Counted from the stretch's first letter, positions 8,767 to 18,743 are shown. The stretch: 64,000 nucleotides of DNA from Odoribacter laneus YIT 12061 (GCF_000243215.1 NZ_JH594596.1:1305305-1369304); one strand, 5' to 3'. The notes: generated by a model not told the origin, from the letters alone. Program-made: numbers and translations.

Positions 8767-10494
8767 TTATTCTCCTTTCTGGTTGAAATCCGATTCTAAT
8801 TCTATGAACTTCACGCTATTGATTATCGTGCCAAAAGTACCTCCGGACCACTTGCCTACAACTCCCAAATACTCCGGCACCAATCCGGCAGGGACTGCTG
8901 CTTGTACCACGCCGTGAAACTTACAATCATCTACCGCACCATCGGTTATCTCACCAACCAATACGCCCACGGTTTCCCGGCATAGCATCGCCGCTTCCCG
9001 GACCGTACAGTTCGTAATCTGCCCGCCGCTGATGACGGCAGCAATGCATCCAGAAGGTTTCACTCCTTGGTAACGAACCGTCGGAAAGTACAGCCGCAGA
9101 TTCCACAATCTGCCACCTGTGATTTCGCCGATCAACCCCATGCCTACTATCGGTTCCTCGCCCTTCAGATCGAGCATGATGTTCTTGATTTGATGCCGGC
9201 CGCCATCAATAGTTACGCCGTCTACCAACTTGGTAATCAACGTCCCGGTCGTGCTCTCGATCCTCGAGCAGTCTATGCTGTCGCGTATATAAAAAATCCA
9301 CCCCTCGCCGGCATCGTATGTCCCGTATTTTTCCAACTCGGTGAAGTCGGCTCCTGTTATCGTGTGAAGAACATCGACATTCTTATTGTACAACCCGAGC
9401 CACTTCTCGAACTCTTCGGACGAATAGATACCTGGCAACTTGTCTACCTTTATCTCAATAGGATCCCCCCACGGAATGATTTCATGCGGGTATAACGTCG
9501 GCACCAATCCATCACTCATCCGGATGGTCGCCGGATAGATCCATCCCGATTCCAACTCGGGCAGCGTCGTGGCTTTTACTTTCTGTAGATTACCGTTTTT
9601 GTCCATTACCTGAATGTAGTCAATCTCCGTACCGTATGGCAAAATCACGGAGTAAGCGATTCTGGATTCCGTTGTCCCCGGCAAAATATACTCTCCCCTC
9701 TTGAAAGCCTTGAATGAAGAATACCCTATATCCAACGAATAATCCAAAGGTATCCTATCTACGGTGAATGTAAATCGGTCCGGAGGAACTGACTCCCTCC
9801 ATTCCCGGGTCACGTGAGCGCCGATGATGTGCTCCGTGAGGTATACGGTCAACGACTCTTCATTCTGCTCCGGGCTGAATCCATCTCCCAGAAATAGCAA
9901 CACCATCGAAAACTGATGTCCGAACATATAGTTCACGTTGGAATACTGTCGCTTAGTAGCCGTGAGCAGATCCTTTACCTGATTATTGCTGTCAAAGATG
10001 TGAATATAATGGTCGTGTTTTCCCAAGGGCTCGTAATTCGCACCGTTCTGCTTCACATAACCGTCCTCCGGCATCTCTTCGTCGGAATAGGGATAGTAGG
10101 CAAACGTAAGGCCCAGGGTATTCATGACTACATTTTCAATCTCTGTAGATATGAATTTTTTCGTCCCCGCAATGTCGGAATAGGTCAAACGAACATTCCG
10201 CATATACTCAACAGGGTCCCCTGCAGCGAAATGGTCATTCCTTGACATATTGCATCCATTTTCATGAAACGAATAGAAACCGATTTCGTCACCTACTTCA
10301 AAGGAACGACAGGAGCCAAGAACATCGGTTAGGGCCCGGGTAGACAGATTCGTTCCCACAATCTCCCCCTCAATTGCCAGGTAATTGTTGTCTGTTCGCA
10401 GCGCATCGTCCCGGCCATATTCTTTGTTACAACCCGTGAGAAGTCTGAGAAGCAATAGGCCCATAATGCAAATATCTATGATTTTTATCTTCAT
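8767..10494 (-). CDS. fimbrillin-family lipoprotein with GLUG-like C-terminal domain
   Basis: 575 residues. Lipobox LTGC (Cys22) and STRA (51-54) mark export and Arg-dependent trimming. The fimbrillin part ends near the motif IIPWGD; PGIYSSEEFEKWL then opens a C-terminal domain with glycine-rich repeats such as GLIGEIT, GCIAAVISGG and GVLVGEITDG, resembling GLUG repeats. It lies between two other fimbrillin lipoproteins, 20 bp after one and 4 bp before the next. The architecture suggests a tip or near-tip adhesin subunit, related by domain organisation to the neighbouring 720-residue protein rather than a polymer-forming stalk pilin. Function is inferred from architecture. Confidence 0.75.
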   Translation of the reverse strand: MKIKIIDICIMGLLLLRLLTGCNKEYGRDDALRTDNNYLAIEGEIVGTNLSTRALTDVLGSCRSFEVGDEIGFYSFHENGCNMSRNDHFAAGDPVEYMRNVRLTYSDIAGTKKFISTEIENVVMNTLGLTFAYYPYSDEEMPEDGYVKQNGANYEPLGKHDHYIHIFDSNNQVKDLLTATKRQYSNVNYMFGHQFSMVLLFLGDGFSPEQNEESLTVYLTEHIIGAHVTREWRESVPPDRFTFTVDRIPLDYSLDIGYSSFKAFKRGEYILPGTTESRIAYSVILPYGTEIDYIQVMDKNGNLQKVKATTLPELESGWIYPATIRMSDGLVPTLYPHEIIPWGDPIEIKVDKLPGIYSSEEFEKWLGLYNKNVDVLHTITGADFTELEKYGTYDAGEGWIFYIRDSIDCSRIESTTGTLITKLVDGVTIDGGRHQIKNIMLDLKGEEPIVGMGLIGEITGGRLWNLRLYFPTVRYQGVKPSGCIAAVISGGQITNCTVREAAMLCRETVGVLVGEITDGAVDDCKFHGVVQAAVPAGLVPEYLGVVGKWSGGTFGTIINSVKFIELESDFNQKGE

Positions 10495-10514
10495 CTTACG
10501 TGTGTTTTAGGGTA

Positions 10515-11990
10515 TTACTTTTTTACAAGATAGGATTTGTAATTCCCGGAATTTATTACTTTGTCTCCGACCGTTATCTTGCGTAAACCAAAATCGATCT
10601 CGAAATTCCCGTTATCAAACTGCGGAAGTTCGAAATCTCCGGATACCGTTATATCGTTCCAAAGTTTGAATCCCCACATTTCTTTACCTGCATTCCACTG
10701 CCCGTATTTCATCAGTCGGTAATTCTTCTCCGAATAGTCTTCGTTGAACACCTTCGCCAAGGCCGTAAAATCGTCCCATGTGTTTATCCCGCTTTCGGAC
10801 ATCGTAAATTCATCGTTGTACTTAAAAACCCAAGCCCCAACCGTAATATCTTGGAATAATATTTCTCTTTCGCCTAAATTATCGACCAACTTTACATCAA
10901 ATATGAAATGGTATCCAGACTTAAAAAATAACTTAGTCGTCATCAACACCGATTCCCCCGTCTTGTTATCAGTCATCCAATATTGGATCGTCTGCGGTAA
11001 AGTTCCCGAATATTTAGAGCCGTCGTTTAATTCAATCGTCAGTTTCGGGAGATTTCCTGCCGTCGAGTATTCATATGTACGGGGCGGCATCACCAACGTA
11101 TGGGTTGAGTAATAAGTCACAGGGGCTTCATTCTCTATCTTTTTCAACGACTCTTTGTTTGAAAACAAAACAGCCTTTTCAAAAGGATTCACTCCTTGAG
11201 CCTGATCTATAGTACCATTGCTACGACAGAATGCCGGTAATCTGTCCGGCCTCGGATGATTCATAGCCCATCTAAACACCGATTTTCTGATTTTATCCAA
11301 CGAAACCGTTATTCCGTCACCCTCTAAGGCCTCTCGAATATTCTCGTTTTCGCTGTAAAACCGAAATGTCACCTGACTCATCTTGTGTTCCAATACGAAA
11401 TGTAACGATTTGCCGGATTCCGCTTTGCCGATCTTTCCCCACACGATGTCTATCCCGTTTTCCGCCTCCTTGCTGCCCGCCTCGGCCACCATCACCTTTT
11501 CACCATGAATATCATCACCAGGGCCGAACTCTATCTGTATGAAATTATCGTAGTACTTTTTTAATACGTCGTCGCTCTCCGGGTCCGGAACTTGCACAGG
11601 GTAATCCAACAAATTGTCCAGATACACATCGCATCCCCCCGGCTTTTCGGTATATACATCCTTCCATTTCAACGGATCCCCTTCTTCCGACCCGGCATAT
11701 ACATATCCGTATCCATCCGCGTCGAATTTGCATAATGCGCTTTTCATCTCCCCGAAGGGCGTGGAGGGGTAAGTGAACAACATCTTCCGGTTCTTTACCT
11801 GCGTGTTTTCCATATCGTTCGCCCGAGTGGCATTTCCCATCACTTCTTCGAAAGCTCTGATGACGACCGACATATCCCCGTTTCCGTTCGTACCGGAAGT
11901 TTCTGTCTCATGCACGATACAGCCCCCCGCCAGCACGAGGGCTGCGAGCGGTAGGAAACCCAACAAAATGGAATATATTTTTACTTTCAT
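10515..11990 (-). CDS. fimbrillin-family (Mfa-like) lipoprotein
   Basis: 492 residues from ATG at 11990, chosen because it begins directly with the signal peptide MKVKIYSILL and lipobox AGGC (Cys24), and starts 17 bp after the upstream stop. An in-frame ATG at 12011 overlaps the upstream TGA (ATGA) and is an alternative. ATRA follows at residues 54-57. After the fimbrillin body, the strand DITVGAWVF would normally end the protein, but about 100 residues follow, opening with INTWDDFTALAKVF, a helix-like segment placed as in the neighbouring subunits. Probable accessory pilin incorporated into or at the tip of the fimbria. Confidence 0.72.
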   Translation of the reverse strand: MKVKIYSILLGFLPLAALVLAGGCIVHETETSGTNGNGDMSVVIRAFEEVMGNATRANDMENTQVKNRKMLFTYPSTPFGEMKSALCKFDADGYGYVYAGSEEGDPLKWKDVYTEKPGGCDVYLDNLLDYPVQVPDPESDDVLKKYYDNFIQIEFGPGDDIHGEKVMVAEAGSKEAENGIDIVWGKIGKAESGKSLHFVLEHKMSQVTFRFYSENENIREALEGDGITVSLDKIRKSVFRWAMNHPRPDRLPAFCRSNGTIDQAQGVNPFEKAVLFSNKESLKKIENEAPVTYYSTHTLVMPPRTYEYSTAGNLPKLTIELNDGSKYSGTLPQTIQYWMTDNKTGESVLMTTKLFFKSGYHFIFDVKLVDNLGEREILFQDITVGAWVFKYNDEFTMSESGINTWDDFTALAKVFNEDYSEKNYRLMKYGQWNAGKEMWGFKLWNDITVSGDFELPQFDNGNFEIDFGLRKITVGDKVINSGNYKSYLVKK

Positions 11991-12007
11991 ATTTATACTG
12001 ATATCAA

Positions 12008-13090
12008 TCATTTTTCCGGTCCTATCTCCATATCGTTTCTGGCTTTTCCCCACGGCCTGATCTCCGCCGTAAGCACCACTACGTCCTGAAGGTCTGTGTT
12101 AATTTCCAACGACAAATGGAGCACGTGCGACGAAATCAACGATAAGGTCGATTTCTCCGGCACATACTTGAAAAGCTTGGGCTCACCACCGTCATGTTTC
12201 TTTACCTTGAAATACAAGAACTCGTTGCCTTGGTTCAGGAATTTCTGCGCAGGAACAATTCCCTGGAACACATATTCCTGGAATCGAATCGACTTTCCGT
12301 CAACGTCTTCTATCATTTCTCTGGTGGATATTTGCCGCATATGAACATCCTTCCTCAGACCTGGTGTATCAGAAGGAAGAGCTTCGTCCGCGGCAGGAGC
12401 GCCCACTGTGCGGAGCCCATCATTGTCGATCACTTGCGAATAATTCACCTCATAACCAGTCAGCATCGCCCTCATATAGACATCCTCTATGGCATTTTTC
12501 GGGAAAGGACCTTCTGTCGGCAAGTCACTGACCGGAAGTTTCACCTTGACCTGCACCATGGCGAACGCGTGATGAAAAGTGAGTTGTACGGCTTTTCCCC
12601 GCAAATCCAGACTTTGCCGGTGGTGCGCAATCAATATATCGGCCTTTTCGAGCATATCTAGCTCGTTTTGATTGGCCGGCACCTCCTTCAAGTATTCTTT
12701 TCCGGGGAAATACATCGCCTCGAATACATAGTAAATAGAGGTAGGAACCAAAGTGCGCCAATCGAAACCCTTTCCCTCTTCCGCTTGGAATTTATAAGGC
12801 CAATTATCCGTACCTCCCTCTGTATTGCTATAAGTATAGATATAGGTTCCTGGAGCACCGTCCCCAAAATTCGGGGTAGAATAACTGATGGGGCAGTAGA
12901 TGCGAATCTCGTCTCCCTTCTCGAAATAATTGGACTCGAACTCTGCGTTTTCCCCTATGCCCACAGTAGTGCGGAACTGTATCGGCAATGGCTCTCCGTC
13001 CTGTAACGACAGCGGGTCCCGCCTGTCGTCCAAAGAGCAGGCCCCGAACAGCAGGAACAGTAGCGGTATGATGTATTTCAGCTTATCCAT
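12008..13090 (-). CDS. fimbrillin-family lipoprotein, short form
   Basis: 360 residues with lipobox FGAC (Cys18). The fold ends in a strand with the W motif (AEIRPWGKARND), as in fimbrillin-family proteins, with no extra C-terminal module. Unlike most of its neighbours it lacks a clear TR-A processing motif; the nearest candidate is FRTT at about residues 39-42. It sits between the fourth fimbrial gene product (14258-13116) and the larger tip-type subunits, 25 bp after the former. Position and size resemble an adaptor pilin such as Mfa3 or FimC, which links stalk and tip; this is by analogy. Confidence 0.72.
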   Translation of the reverse strand: MDKLKYIIPLLFLLFGACSLDDRRDPLSLQDGEPLPIQFRTTVGIGENAEFESNYFEKGDEIRIYCPISYSTPNFGDGAPGTYIYTYSNTEGGTDNWPYKFQAEEGKGFDWRTLVPTSIYYVFEAMYFPGKEYLKEVPANQNELDMLEKADILIAHHRQSLDLRGKAVQLTFHHAFAMVQVKVKLPVSDLPTEGPFPKNAIEDVYMRAMLTGYEVNYSQVIDNDGLRTVGAPAADEALPSDTPGLRKDVHMRQISTREMIEDVDGKSIRFQEYVFQGIVPAQKFLNQGNEFLYFKVKKHDGGEPKLFKYVPEKSTLSLISSHVLHLSLEINTDLQDVVVLTAEIRPWGKARNDMEIGPEK

Positions 13091-13115
13091 CGTAATCCTT
13101 GTTTATTCGTTGTTA

Positions 13116-14258
13116 CTACTGCGTTATTTCTTCCCAGCTTCCGTTTACAGGCTCATCGTTAATCCAGGTCTTGACCCGTACCTCAAGGGTGTTGTCTCCC
13201 TTATCTGGCATATTCTTGAGCCTTGCCTGTACCACGACGTGCGTACCCCGTACCAGTGATTTCAGATTGGGGAATTTACCGCCGGATAAAATGATCGGAG
13301 GATTGTTTTCATCCCATCCTTTCGGTTTGATTCTTAATGTAAAAAAGTATTCCTGATCCGTCGCCGAACCGAACTCTCCAAAGTATCTGCTCTCGTGCAG
13401 ACAGTAAGTCGTCAAGTCTTCTTTCGTCTCTCCATAATTCAAAAGCAGGGGTTGCGGATAAGTTTGGCTGTACCCGCCATATTCCGTATTCCTCGGGACG
13501 GTATAATCGGTAACCCAATCGTCATCGTCAACCGTTCCGCCCAGATTGATCAACATATTCCATGCGTCTACATCCATGTGAGGGACCAAGTAAGACTTCT
13601 TCGCCACCTTGTCGATCTGCCAGCCCACGATATTGACATCCTCATTGGAACTCAGGGCATTGATAAACGTGAAATCGAACTTCGTCGCGGTATATGCCAT
13701 CACGATCTCCACCCTCTGCATGGACACAGCCCTCCCCTTAGAGGATTGCGCTCCCAGCTGCACCTCATATCTCCTTGAAACGATAGGAATGAGCCCGTTC
13801 GCGTTGAGTGAGTCGATTTCTCCTGTCAATTCGAATTTCTCCAATCCCTCCATGAGTTCTGCTCCCAGCGTCTCGGTCACAACATTCCCGATCAAGCTTT
13901 CCGCATTGGCAAGAGCGTACAGGAATTTAGTGCCTGCCGTCGATTCGATTTTGACGCTGTAGGAATACCTGTATCGGTCGCTTTTCGATATTGACGGGGT
14001 CGGATTTTCGAACAGCTTGTTGTATTCCACCTTTCCGCTTTTCGCATCTATCATGATCAGACGTAATTCCTTTACCTTCTCGCGCTCGGGTATACCGCTT
14101 TCGTCAGTCCGGGTAGGCAGTGCGATATCCAGTTCGAGCAGCACCGGATCGGACGACTGCAGGGCCAGTGATTCGTCCCCGCTGCCTCTGCTGCAACCGG
14201 ACAGACCGAACAGCAGCAGACTGCATACGGCTATATGGATTATTTTTTCTTTCATCAT
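13116..14258 (-). CDS. Mfa-like fimbrial accessory lipoprotein
   Basis: 380 residues. Lipobox LSGC (Cys22) and LPTRT (48-51) show lipoprotein export and an Arg trimming site. The sequence alternates short beta strands typical of type V fimbrillins, and ends with a strand EVRVKTWINDEP of the type that caps these folds. It follows the Mfa2/FimB-like anchor by 30 bp. Genes in this position in Porphyromonas fimbrial operons (fimC, mfa3) encode minor tip components. Assignment to the fimbrillin superfamily is sound; the exact role is inferred from gene order. Confidence 0.75.
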   Translation of the reverse strand: MMKEKIIHIAVCSLLLFGLSGCSRGSGDESLALQSSDPVLLELDIALPTRTDESGIPEREKVKELRLIMIDAKSGKVEYNKLFENPTPSISKSDRYRYSYSVKIESTAGTKFLYALANAESLIGNVVTETLGAELMEGLEKFELTGEIDSLNANGLIPIVSRRYEVQLGAQSSKGRAVSMQRVEIVMAYTATKFDFTFINALSSNEDVNIVGWQIDKVAKKSYLVPHMDVDAWNMLINLGGTVDDDDWVTDYTVPRNTEYGGYSQTYPQPLLLNYGETKEDLTTYCLHESRYFGEFGSATDQEYFFTLRIKPKGWDENNPPIILSGGKFPNLKSLVRGTHVVVQARLKNMPDKGDNTLEVRVKTWINDEPVNGSWEEITQ

Positions 14259-14288
14259 TCCCTGTCGAATATATATCGTGTAAAAATT

Positions 14289-15362
14289 TTAGAGATCGGT
14301 ACTCTGGTTGCGTACCTGCCAACTCAACACGCCTACGGTCACGTTTATATACTGCCACGTATCGCCTACCAGGAAAAAATCGAGCTTGTAGTCGTGCTCC
14401 CGGTCGAGATACTCCTGCTTGGAGAATCCCTGCTCGGCCGTATTGCGGTCCGAAATGAGAATTTCGGGCAGATTGATCCGAGCCACCTCGGTATGGGTCT
14501 CTTTATTATAGATCGTAAGGATCGCGTTCTGCGTCCACTCTTCGGAATACATCAGGCGTGCAAGACTCATGTCCGCATGGGCCGCACGTTGCACCTCACC
14601 ACGAGTTCCGTCGGAATATTCAGAGGTCCACTGTGCGTGAGGGGTATAGGTCAGTAACTCGTCATCCGTTTTCAGCGAGCAGTCGTGGCGCACGCAGCCG
14701 TTGTCGTCCACAACACTGATGTCGAAGTCGGCGCAGTCGATGTTCGCCGGATCATCCACCTGCCTCAGGGTGACGGTAAGATTTTTGGTATGTCGCATCA
14801 AATCGACCATCGCACGGGTTGTCTGCTGGAATGCTGTCTCGACAACATTCTCCCTGCGGTTCATCCACAAGGTGTCGAGCGGTGTGTTTTCGTGTACGAC
14901 GTAACTGCGTCCGTCGTCCGTATTTCTTTGTCGGTCGAGTGTAACCTCTAATTTCTCCACGGGATCACCTACCCGCATTTCCGCCATGCGAAACTTAGCT
15001 CCCGCACATCCGTACATGTCTTCACAACTCTTCTGGTAAGCCACTGTTACCAAGCGATAACGATCTGGTTCCAAGTCATTGAAGACCATCTCGTAGCCGT
15101 AGGTTCCCAGCGCTGCCGGGTCGGTTTCCGTGCGCAGGAACAGGAATTTGTCCTCCCTGTCGAACACGTAGACATAAAGAGCACCCACATGGTCCTTGAA
15201 CACATCCCCGCCAAGCATGTGGTAATCATATTTGAAGCTTACACGTAATTCAGTTGGGGGACATTCGGGCAGGTCGTCCTTTACCCACTCGCAGGAAGCC
15301 GCACTGAATGCCATTGCAACCAACAACAAATATCTGATCGTATGATGTAAACAGACCTGCAT
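14289..15362 (-). CDS. FimB/Mfa2-family fimbrial anchor lipoprotein
   Basis: 357 residues with lipobox AASC (Cys24). FimB/Mfa2 proteins hold the base of type V fimbriae in the outer membrane and limit their length. In keeping with an anchor, no TR-A trimming motif follows the lipobox, so the lipid anchor should be kept. The C-terminal strand VTVGVLSWQVRN closely matches the end of the stalk pilin in the preceding gene (VLSWNIRN), as expected for two-domain transthyretin-like pilins. It directly follows the Mfa1-like stalk gene with an 87-bp gap, the classical order. Confidence 0.85.
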   Translation of the reverse strand: MQVCLHHTIRYLLLVAMAFSAASCEWVKDDLPECPPTELRVSFKYDYHMLGGDVFKDHVGALYVYVFDREDKFLFLRTETDPAALGTYGYEMVFNDLEPDRYRLVTVAYQKSCEDMYGCAGAKFRMAEMRVGDPVEKLEVTLDRQRNTDDGRSYVVHENTPLDTLWMNRRENVVETAFQQTTRAMVDLMRHTKNLTVTLRQVDDPANIDCADFDISVVDDNGCVRHDCSLKTDDELLTYTPHAQWTSEYSDGTRGEVQRAAHADMSLARLMYSEEWTQNAILTIYNKETHTEVARINLPEILISDRNTAEQGFSKQEYLDREHDYKLDFFLVGDTWQYINVTVGVLSWQVRNQSTDL

Positions 15363-15449
15363 AACTTATTCGGTTTGAAAATGATTTCGATGTTAGGAAA
15401 GATTCTCCCGAAGGCGATTTCCCCCGGGAGAACTGTAAATGTTATTTTG

Positions 15450-17240
15450 TTAGAGTTCAACCTCCTGGTTTCTTATATTCCAAGAGAGAACCTGAATATC
15501 GACATCAATGTAATAACTTTCGTAGTCGTCCTTCTCTGTAGTCGGAATCGGTTTGCCCGTAATCGGTTTGCCCGGAGTATTGATAGCTTTGACCGTAAGC
15601 ACATAGTAGTTATTGCGCACGATACCGTAACGTCCCAGATGCTTCGGTTCATACGCTCCTCCACCGCCTTCGAACTCAGCGACCTCACTGTCGTTGAAAT
15701 GACGTAGGGGTACTTCGTAATAGCAGTAACCGCCTACATACACGGTAACGGGGTTATTGGCGGCATCGATCGCAGCGGTAATGGCATCTGCAATGGCAGT
15801 TCTTGCATTCTCGACTTTGCTCTTCTCCCACTCTTCGTTATCATCCGTTTTAGCCGGCAAGGTGTAAAGATCGCCAGTAATATCACTTTTCAATACGACA
15901 TTTGCCGTAATGTTCTTTTTGCCGATGACCTTTTCGCCGAACATAATGTCTTCACTGTTCTCTCCACAAGAAAATTCAAAATTAGCTGTTCCGAGCGGGT
16001 AATATATGTAATCACCAACTTTGTATCCGTTTCCGAAATCCTCTCCTGCATCCGGATTAACCACACGATAGTAATATTTTGTGATATTATGGTCCTTGCC
16101 ATCGGCATCCGCCACTACCGTATTAACGAAATCTGCATCGGAGAAGTTCTGCTGTTTCCAATTTACCCAGGTGCCCTCCGTACCGTTGTCCGTTCCCGCC
16201 GGATTGAACTTAGCTACGATGATTGCCGTAGTAGTAGCGTTACGGTTCTGCATTGCCTCGTTGAAAGTGTTTTCGAAACAATATGCCGATTTTCCTGCGT
16301 CGATAAGACCGGCGTAATCCAGCAGAGCAAATTCGGTAGAAGTACCGTCCATCTCTACAATACCCGAAGTGTAGTTCGGGTCTACGGCCCAGTGCGAACG
16401 TTTGTCAGTCAGGTTACTCCAAGTAGTTTTCTGCTCCCAGTCGCCATATCTCGTATCCAGCACATCGAGGAATCCGGTAGTAAATTTCTTCACCGGGAAA
16501 AACTTGTTATTGGTAACATTCAGACCCCATCCGAGAATTTCAACATTTGCTCCGGTCAGGACTTTTACCTTAGCAGCGACACGTTCCACAGCAATTTCCA
16601 CTTTTTCCGGTTCTTTCGAAACGCTATTGCTCTTGACACCGACATTTTCCTTGGTAATCTTAACGAGTGCCTGTTCCTTGCCATTCACATCGACATAGTT
16701 AGAGCTGGTCATCAGAAAATTGTCAGCCTCTGTAATGTCTGTAATAGCCATACTGCTAATAACGGCATTAAAGTCATCGTAAGTTGAGGTCTCTTTGGTA
16801 AGAGTCGGGGCGAACTTACCTTTGTTGAGCACAGCCACAACATACGCTTCGGTCATGGGGTCCTCGTTGCCGTAAAAAGACGACACGACCTCTGCGGGAA
16901 CTTCTACCGCGATAACGTTTCTCTCAATATTATGACCATCTCCAGGCAGTTCAGTGAGTTTAGGAGCCTCACCTTTCCCCAGATATTTCTCGTCTTTATC
17001 GAAGAAGTAAACGGTAAGGTCCCTAACTTTCGATTCCGATTCGGTACCATCTTCGTAATCGCCATTGGCACGAGTCCCCACGGCATACTTCAGGGAGATG
17101 TTCATCGTTCCCGCCCCTTCCGCAACGATTGGGTTGTCGGGATTTCCCTGCATTTCATTCTCGTCTTTGGCGCATCCGGCCAGTGAGAGGGCAGCGATGG
17201 ACGCTGCGAATAAGAAAAATTTGACTTTCATACTTTTCAT
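15450..17240 (-). CDS. Mfa1-family major fimbrial subunit
   Basis: 596 residues from MKSMKVKFF (an alternative ATG at 17231 gives MKVKFF). Lipobox LAGC (Cys23) is followed by GTRA at residues 55-58, the Arg cleavage site that frees the N-terminal strand for donor-strand exchange. The length fits Mfa1 (about 560) better than FimA (about 380). The C-terminal motif QVLSWNIRNQEVEL is the strand that inserts into the next subunit. It lies between the OmpA-like protein gene and the Mfa2-like anchor, as in mfa operons. It should form the stalk polymer on the outer surface. Confidence in family is high. Confidence 0.88.
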   Translation of the reverse strand: MKSMKVKFFLFAASIAALSLAGCAKDENEMQGNPDNPIVAEGAGTMNISLKYAVGTRANGDYEDGTESESKVRDLTVYFFDKDEKYLGKGEAPKLTELPGDGHNIERNVIAVEVPAEVVSSFYGNEDPMTEAYVVAVLNKGKFAPTLTKETSTYDDFNAVISSMAITDITEADNFLMTSSNYVDVNGKEQALVKITKENVGVKSNSVSKEPEKVEIAVERVAAKVKVLTGANVEILGWGLNVTNNKFFPVKKFTTGFLDVLDTRYGDWEQKTTWSNLTDKRSHWAVDPNYTSGIVEMDGTSTEFALLDYAGLIDAGKSAYCFENTFNEAMQNRNATTTAIIVAKFNPAGTDNGTEGTWVNWKQQNFSDADFVNTVVADADGKDHNITKYYYRVVNPDAGEDFGNGYKVGDYIYYPLGTANFEFSCGENSEDIMFGEKVIGKKNITANVVLKSDITGDLYTLPAKTDDNEEWEKSKVENARTAIADAITAAIDAANNPVTVYVGGYCYYEVPLRHFNDSEVAEFEGGGGAYEPKHLGRYGIVRNNYYVLTVKAINTPGKPITGKPIPTTEKDDYESYYIDVDIQVLSWNIRNQEVEL

Positions 17241-17294
17241 TTATTAAAGGTTTATCAACTGATTATATTACCTCTTTATTGTAGTTTTCTCAAT

Positions 17295-18731
17295 CTAAGG
17301 AATATAGCGGATAAATTCGAGGTTCGCTTCCGCCTCAGCCATTCCGGCGGCCTTCGCCTCTTCGAAGCGTTCCACTGCTGTATCTCTATCGCCTTCATAC
17401 AAGGCCAACGCACCTTCCGCCAACAATTTTTCAGCACAGGCAGGTACTCGGTCAAGGTATCTACGAGCAGCAATCGTATCGCGGCGTATCAGTGCCGCAT
17501 TGGCGGCATTGAGATTGGCAGCCGCGTCGTTCGGGTACATGCGTACGGCGATGTCGAACACGTCGTTGAACTCCTCACTGCCCCGCTCGTAAGTTTCGGC
17601 GATGCGGTACATCTCTTCGAGACTCAACTGCTTCGGGTCGGTATAAAGAATTTCCTTGGCCTCTTCAGTAGCGAACGGACGAATCGTATAAGTTACCACA
17701 TACTCAGAACGGCGCAAGGCCGGATAGAATGTATCAAGCAGATAACGATAAGGCAGGCTACCGTGCAACTCTTTCAATCGGCGGTCGCGCACGTCGGGAT
17801 CGGTTATACTCTCATCACGAATCACGGCCAAGACTTCGTCACGATAAGGCATACCGGAAGCCTTTACCATCTTTTCCAGTCCTTTCCAGTCTTCAGGCTC
17901 GAAACTCTCTGTGAACTCGGCGTCGCTGAAGTGGTATAAGTCGCGGACGTATTGTAGCAATGCCTCAGTACGATGCTCGGCCAGATAAGCATTGTGACGG
18001 TACGAACCTTCGGGCGACGCGTAGCCGCGAATCGCAACCGTGGTGATCGTTGCATACTGGTCGTTACGCACAGAGTCTATCGTGGCCTGTATTTTGGCCA
18101 ACTCCTGCGAATTGTTGCGGTAATTCGGGTAGATTTTGATTTTATCGACCGGAAAATCGAGAAAAGCAGCGCCTGATTTGCTGCGCACTTTCACCTCTTT
18201 GGCTGGAACCATATAAGCCAGAACGGGAACATAGTCCGCCGGATCGTTGATGACGATATTCCTAAGATCCATCTGTTTGCTCCCCAGATCATCCCAGCCG
18301 CAACCGCAAAGATCAAGTACCACGGAAAGAGACGAGTGTCCCATCCATTTCTCATAAGGAATACTTGCTGTGTAATCGGCGTATTGTTCCTCTTTATTGC
18401 GACGGCGCACTTCGAACAGACCGCCAGCTTCCTTTCGGGGCATACGCTGAAAAACGATATGGCGGTTACGTCCTGTAACGAGTAATTTGGGGAGAAGGGT
18501 GCTCTGTCCGTTTTCACCGGTCAGAACCGGAATGATATCCACCGCGAGATTCGATTTCACGCTAAGGTCCGTCAAACATATTTTAAGATCCACCTGTAAT
18601 AAACTGTCCACCTTGCGCACCGACTGTTCCGTAACCTGCACGTCGCCCGTGTTTCCCCACTGGGCCAAAAGTTTGCCCGGTACACAACACATCATCAGAC
18701 AAGCTATGAGAATAGAGATATTTTTTTTCAT
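17295..18731 (-). CDS. DUF3868 protein with OmpA-like domain, fimbria-associated
   Basis: 478 residues with a type I signal peptide ending near LLAQ. The N-terminal half fits DUF3868, found almost only beside FimA/Mfa1 fimbrial genes. Around residues 220-310 is an OmpA-like segment (IRGYASPEGSYRHN...LAEHRTEAL) that should bind peptidoglycan. The last 100 residues are helical and rich in Ala, TPR-like (AAANLNAANAALI). It starts 12 bp after the DUF3575 gene and precedes the stalk pilin. It may couple fimbrial assembly or anchoring to the cell wall; this role is inferred from context. Confidence 0.82.
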   Translation of the reverse strand: MKKNISILIACLMMCCVPGKLLAQWGNTGDVQVTEQSVRKVDSLLQVDLKICLTDLSVKSNLAVDIIPVLTGENGQSTLLPKLLVTGRNRHIVFQRMPRKEAGGLFEVRRRNKEEQYADYTASIPYEKWMGHSSLSVVLDLCGCGWDDLGSKQMDLRNIVINDPADYVPVLAYMVPAKEVKVRSKSGAAFLDFPVDKIKIYPNYRNNSQELAKIQATIDSVRNDQYATITTVAIRGYASPEGSYRHNAYLAEHRTEALLQYVRDLYHFSDAEFTESFEPEDWKGLEKMVKASGMPYRDEVLAVIRDESITDPDVRDRRLKELHGSLPYRYLLDTFYPALRRSEYVVTYTIRPFATEEAKEILYTDPKQLSLEEMYRIAETYERGSEEFNDVFDIAVRMYPNDAAANLNAANAALIRRDTIAARRYLDRVPACAEKLLAEGALALYEGDRDTAVERFEEAKAAGMAEAEANLEFIRYIP

Positions 18732-18743
18732 GTCGTAATCGGT

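Noticed and set aside
16089-16787. Plus-strand 232-codon ORF
   Set aside because: Antisense shadow of the Mfa1-like stalk gene, with no independent support.
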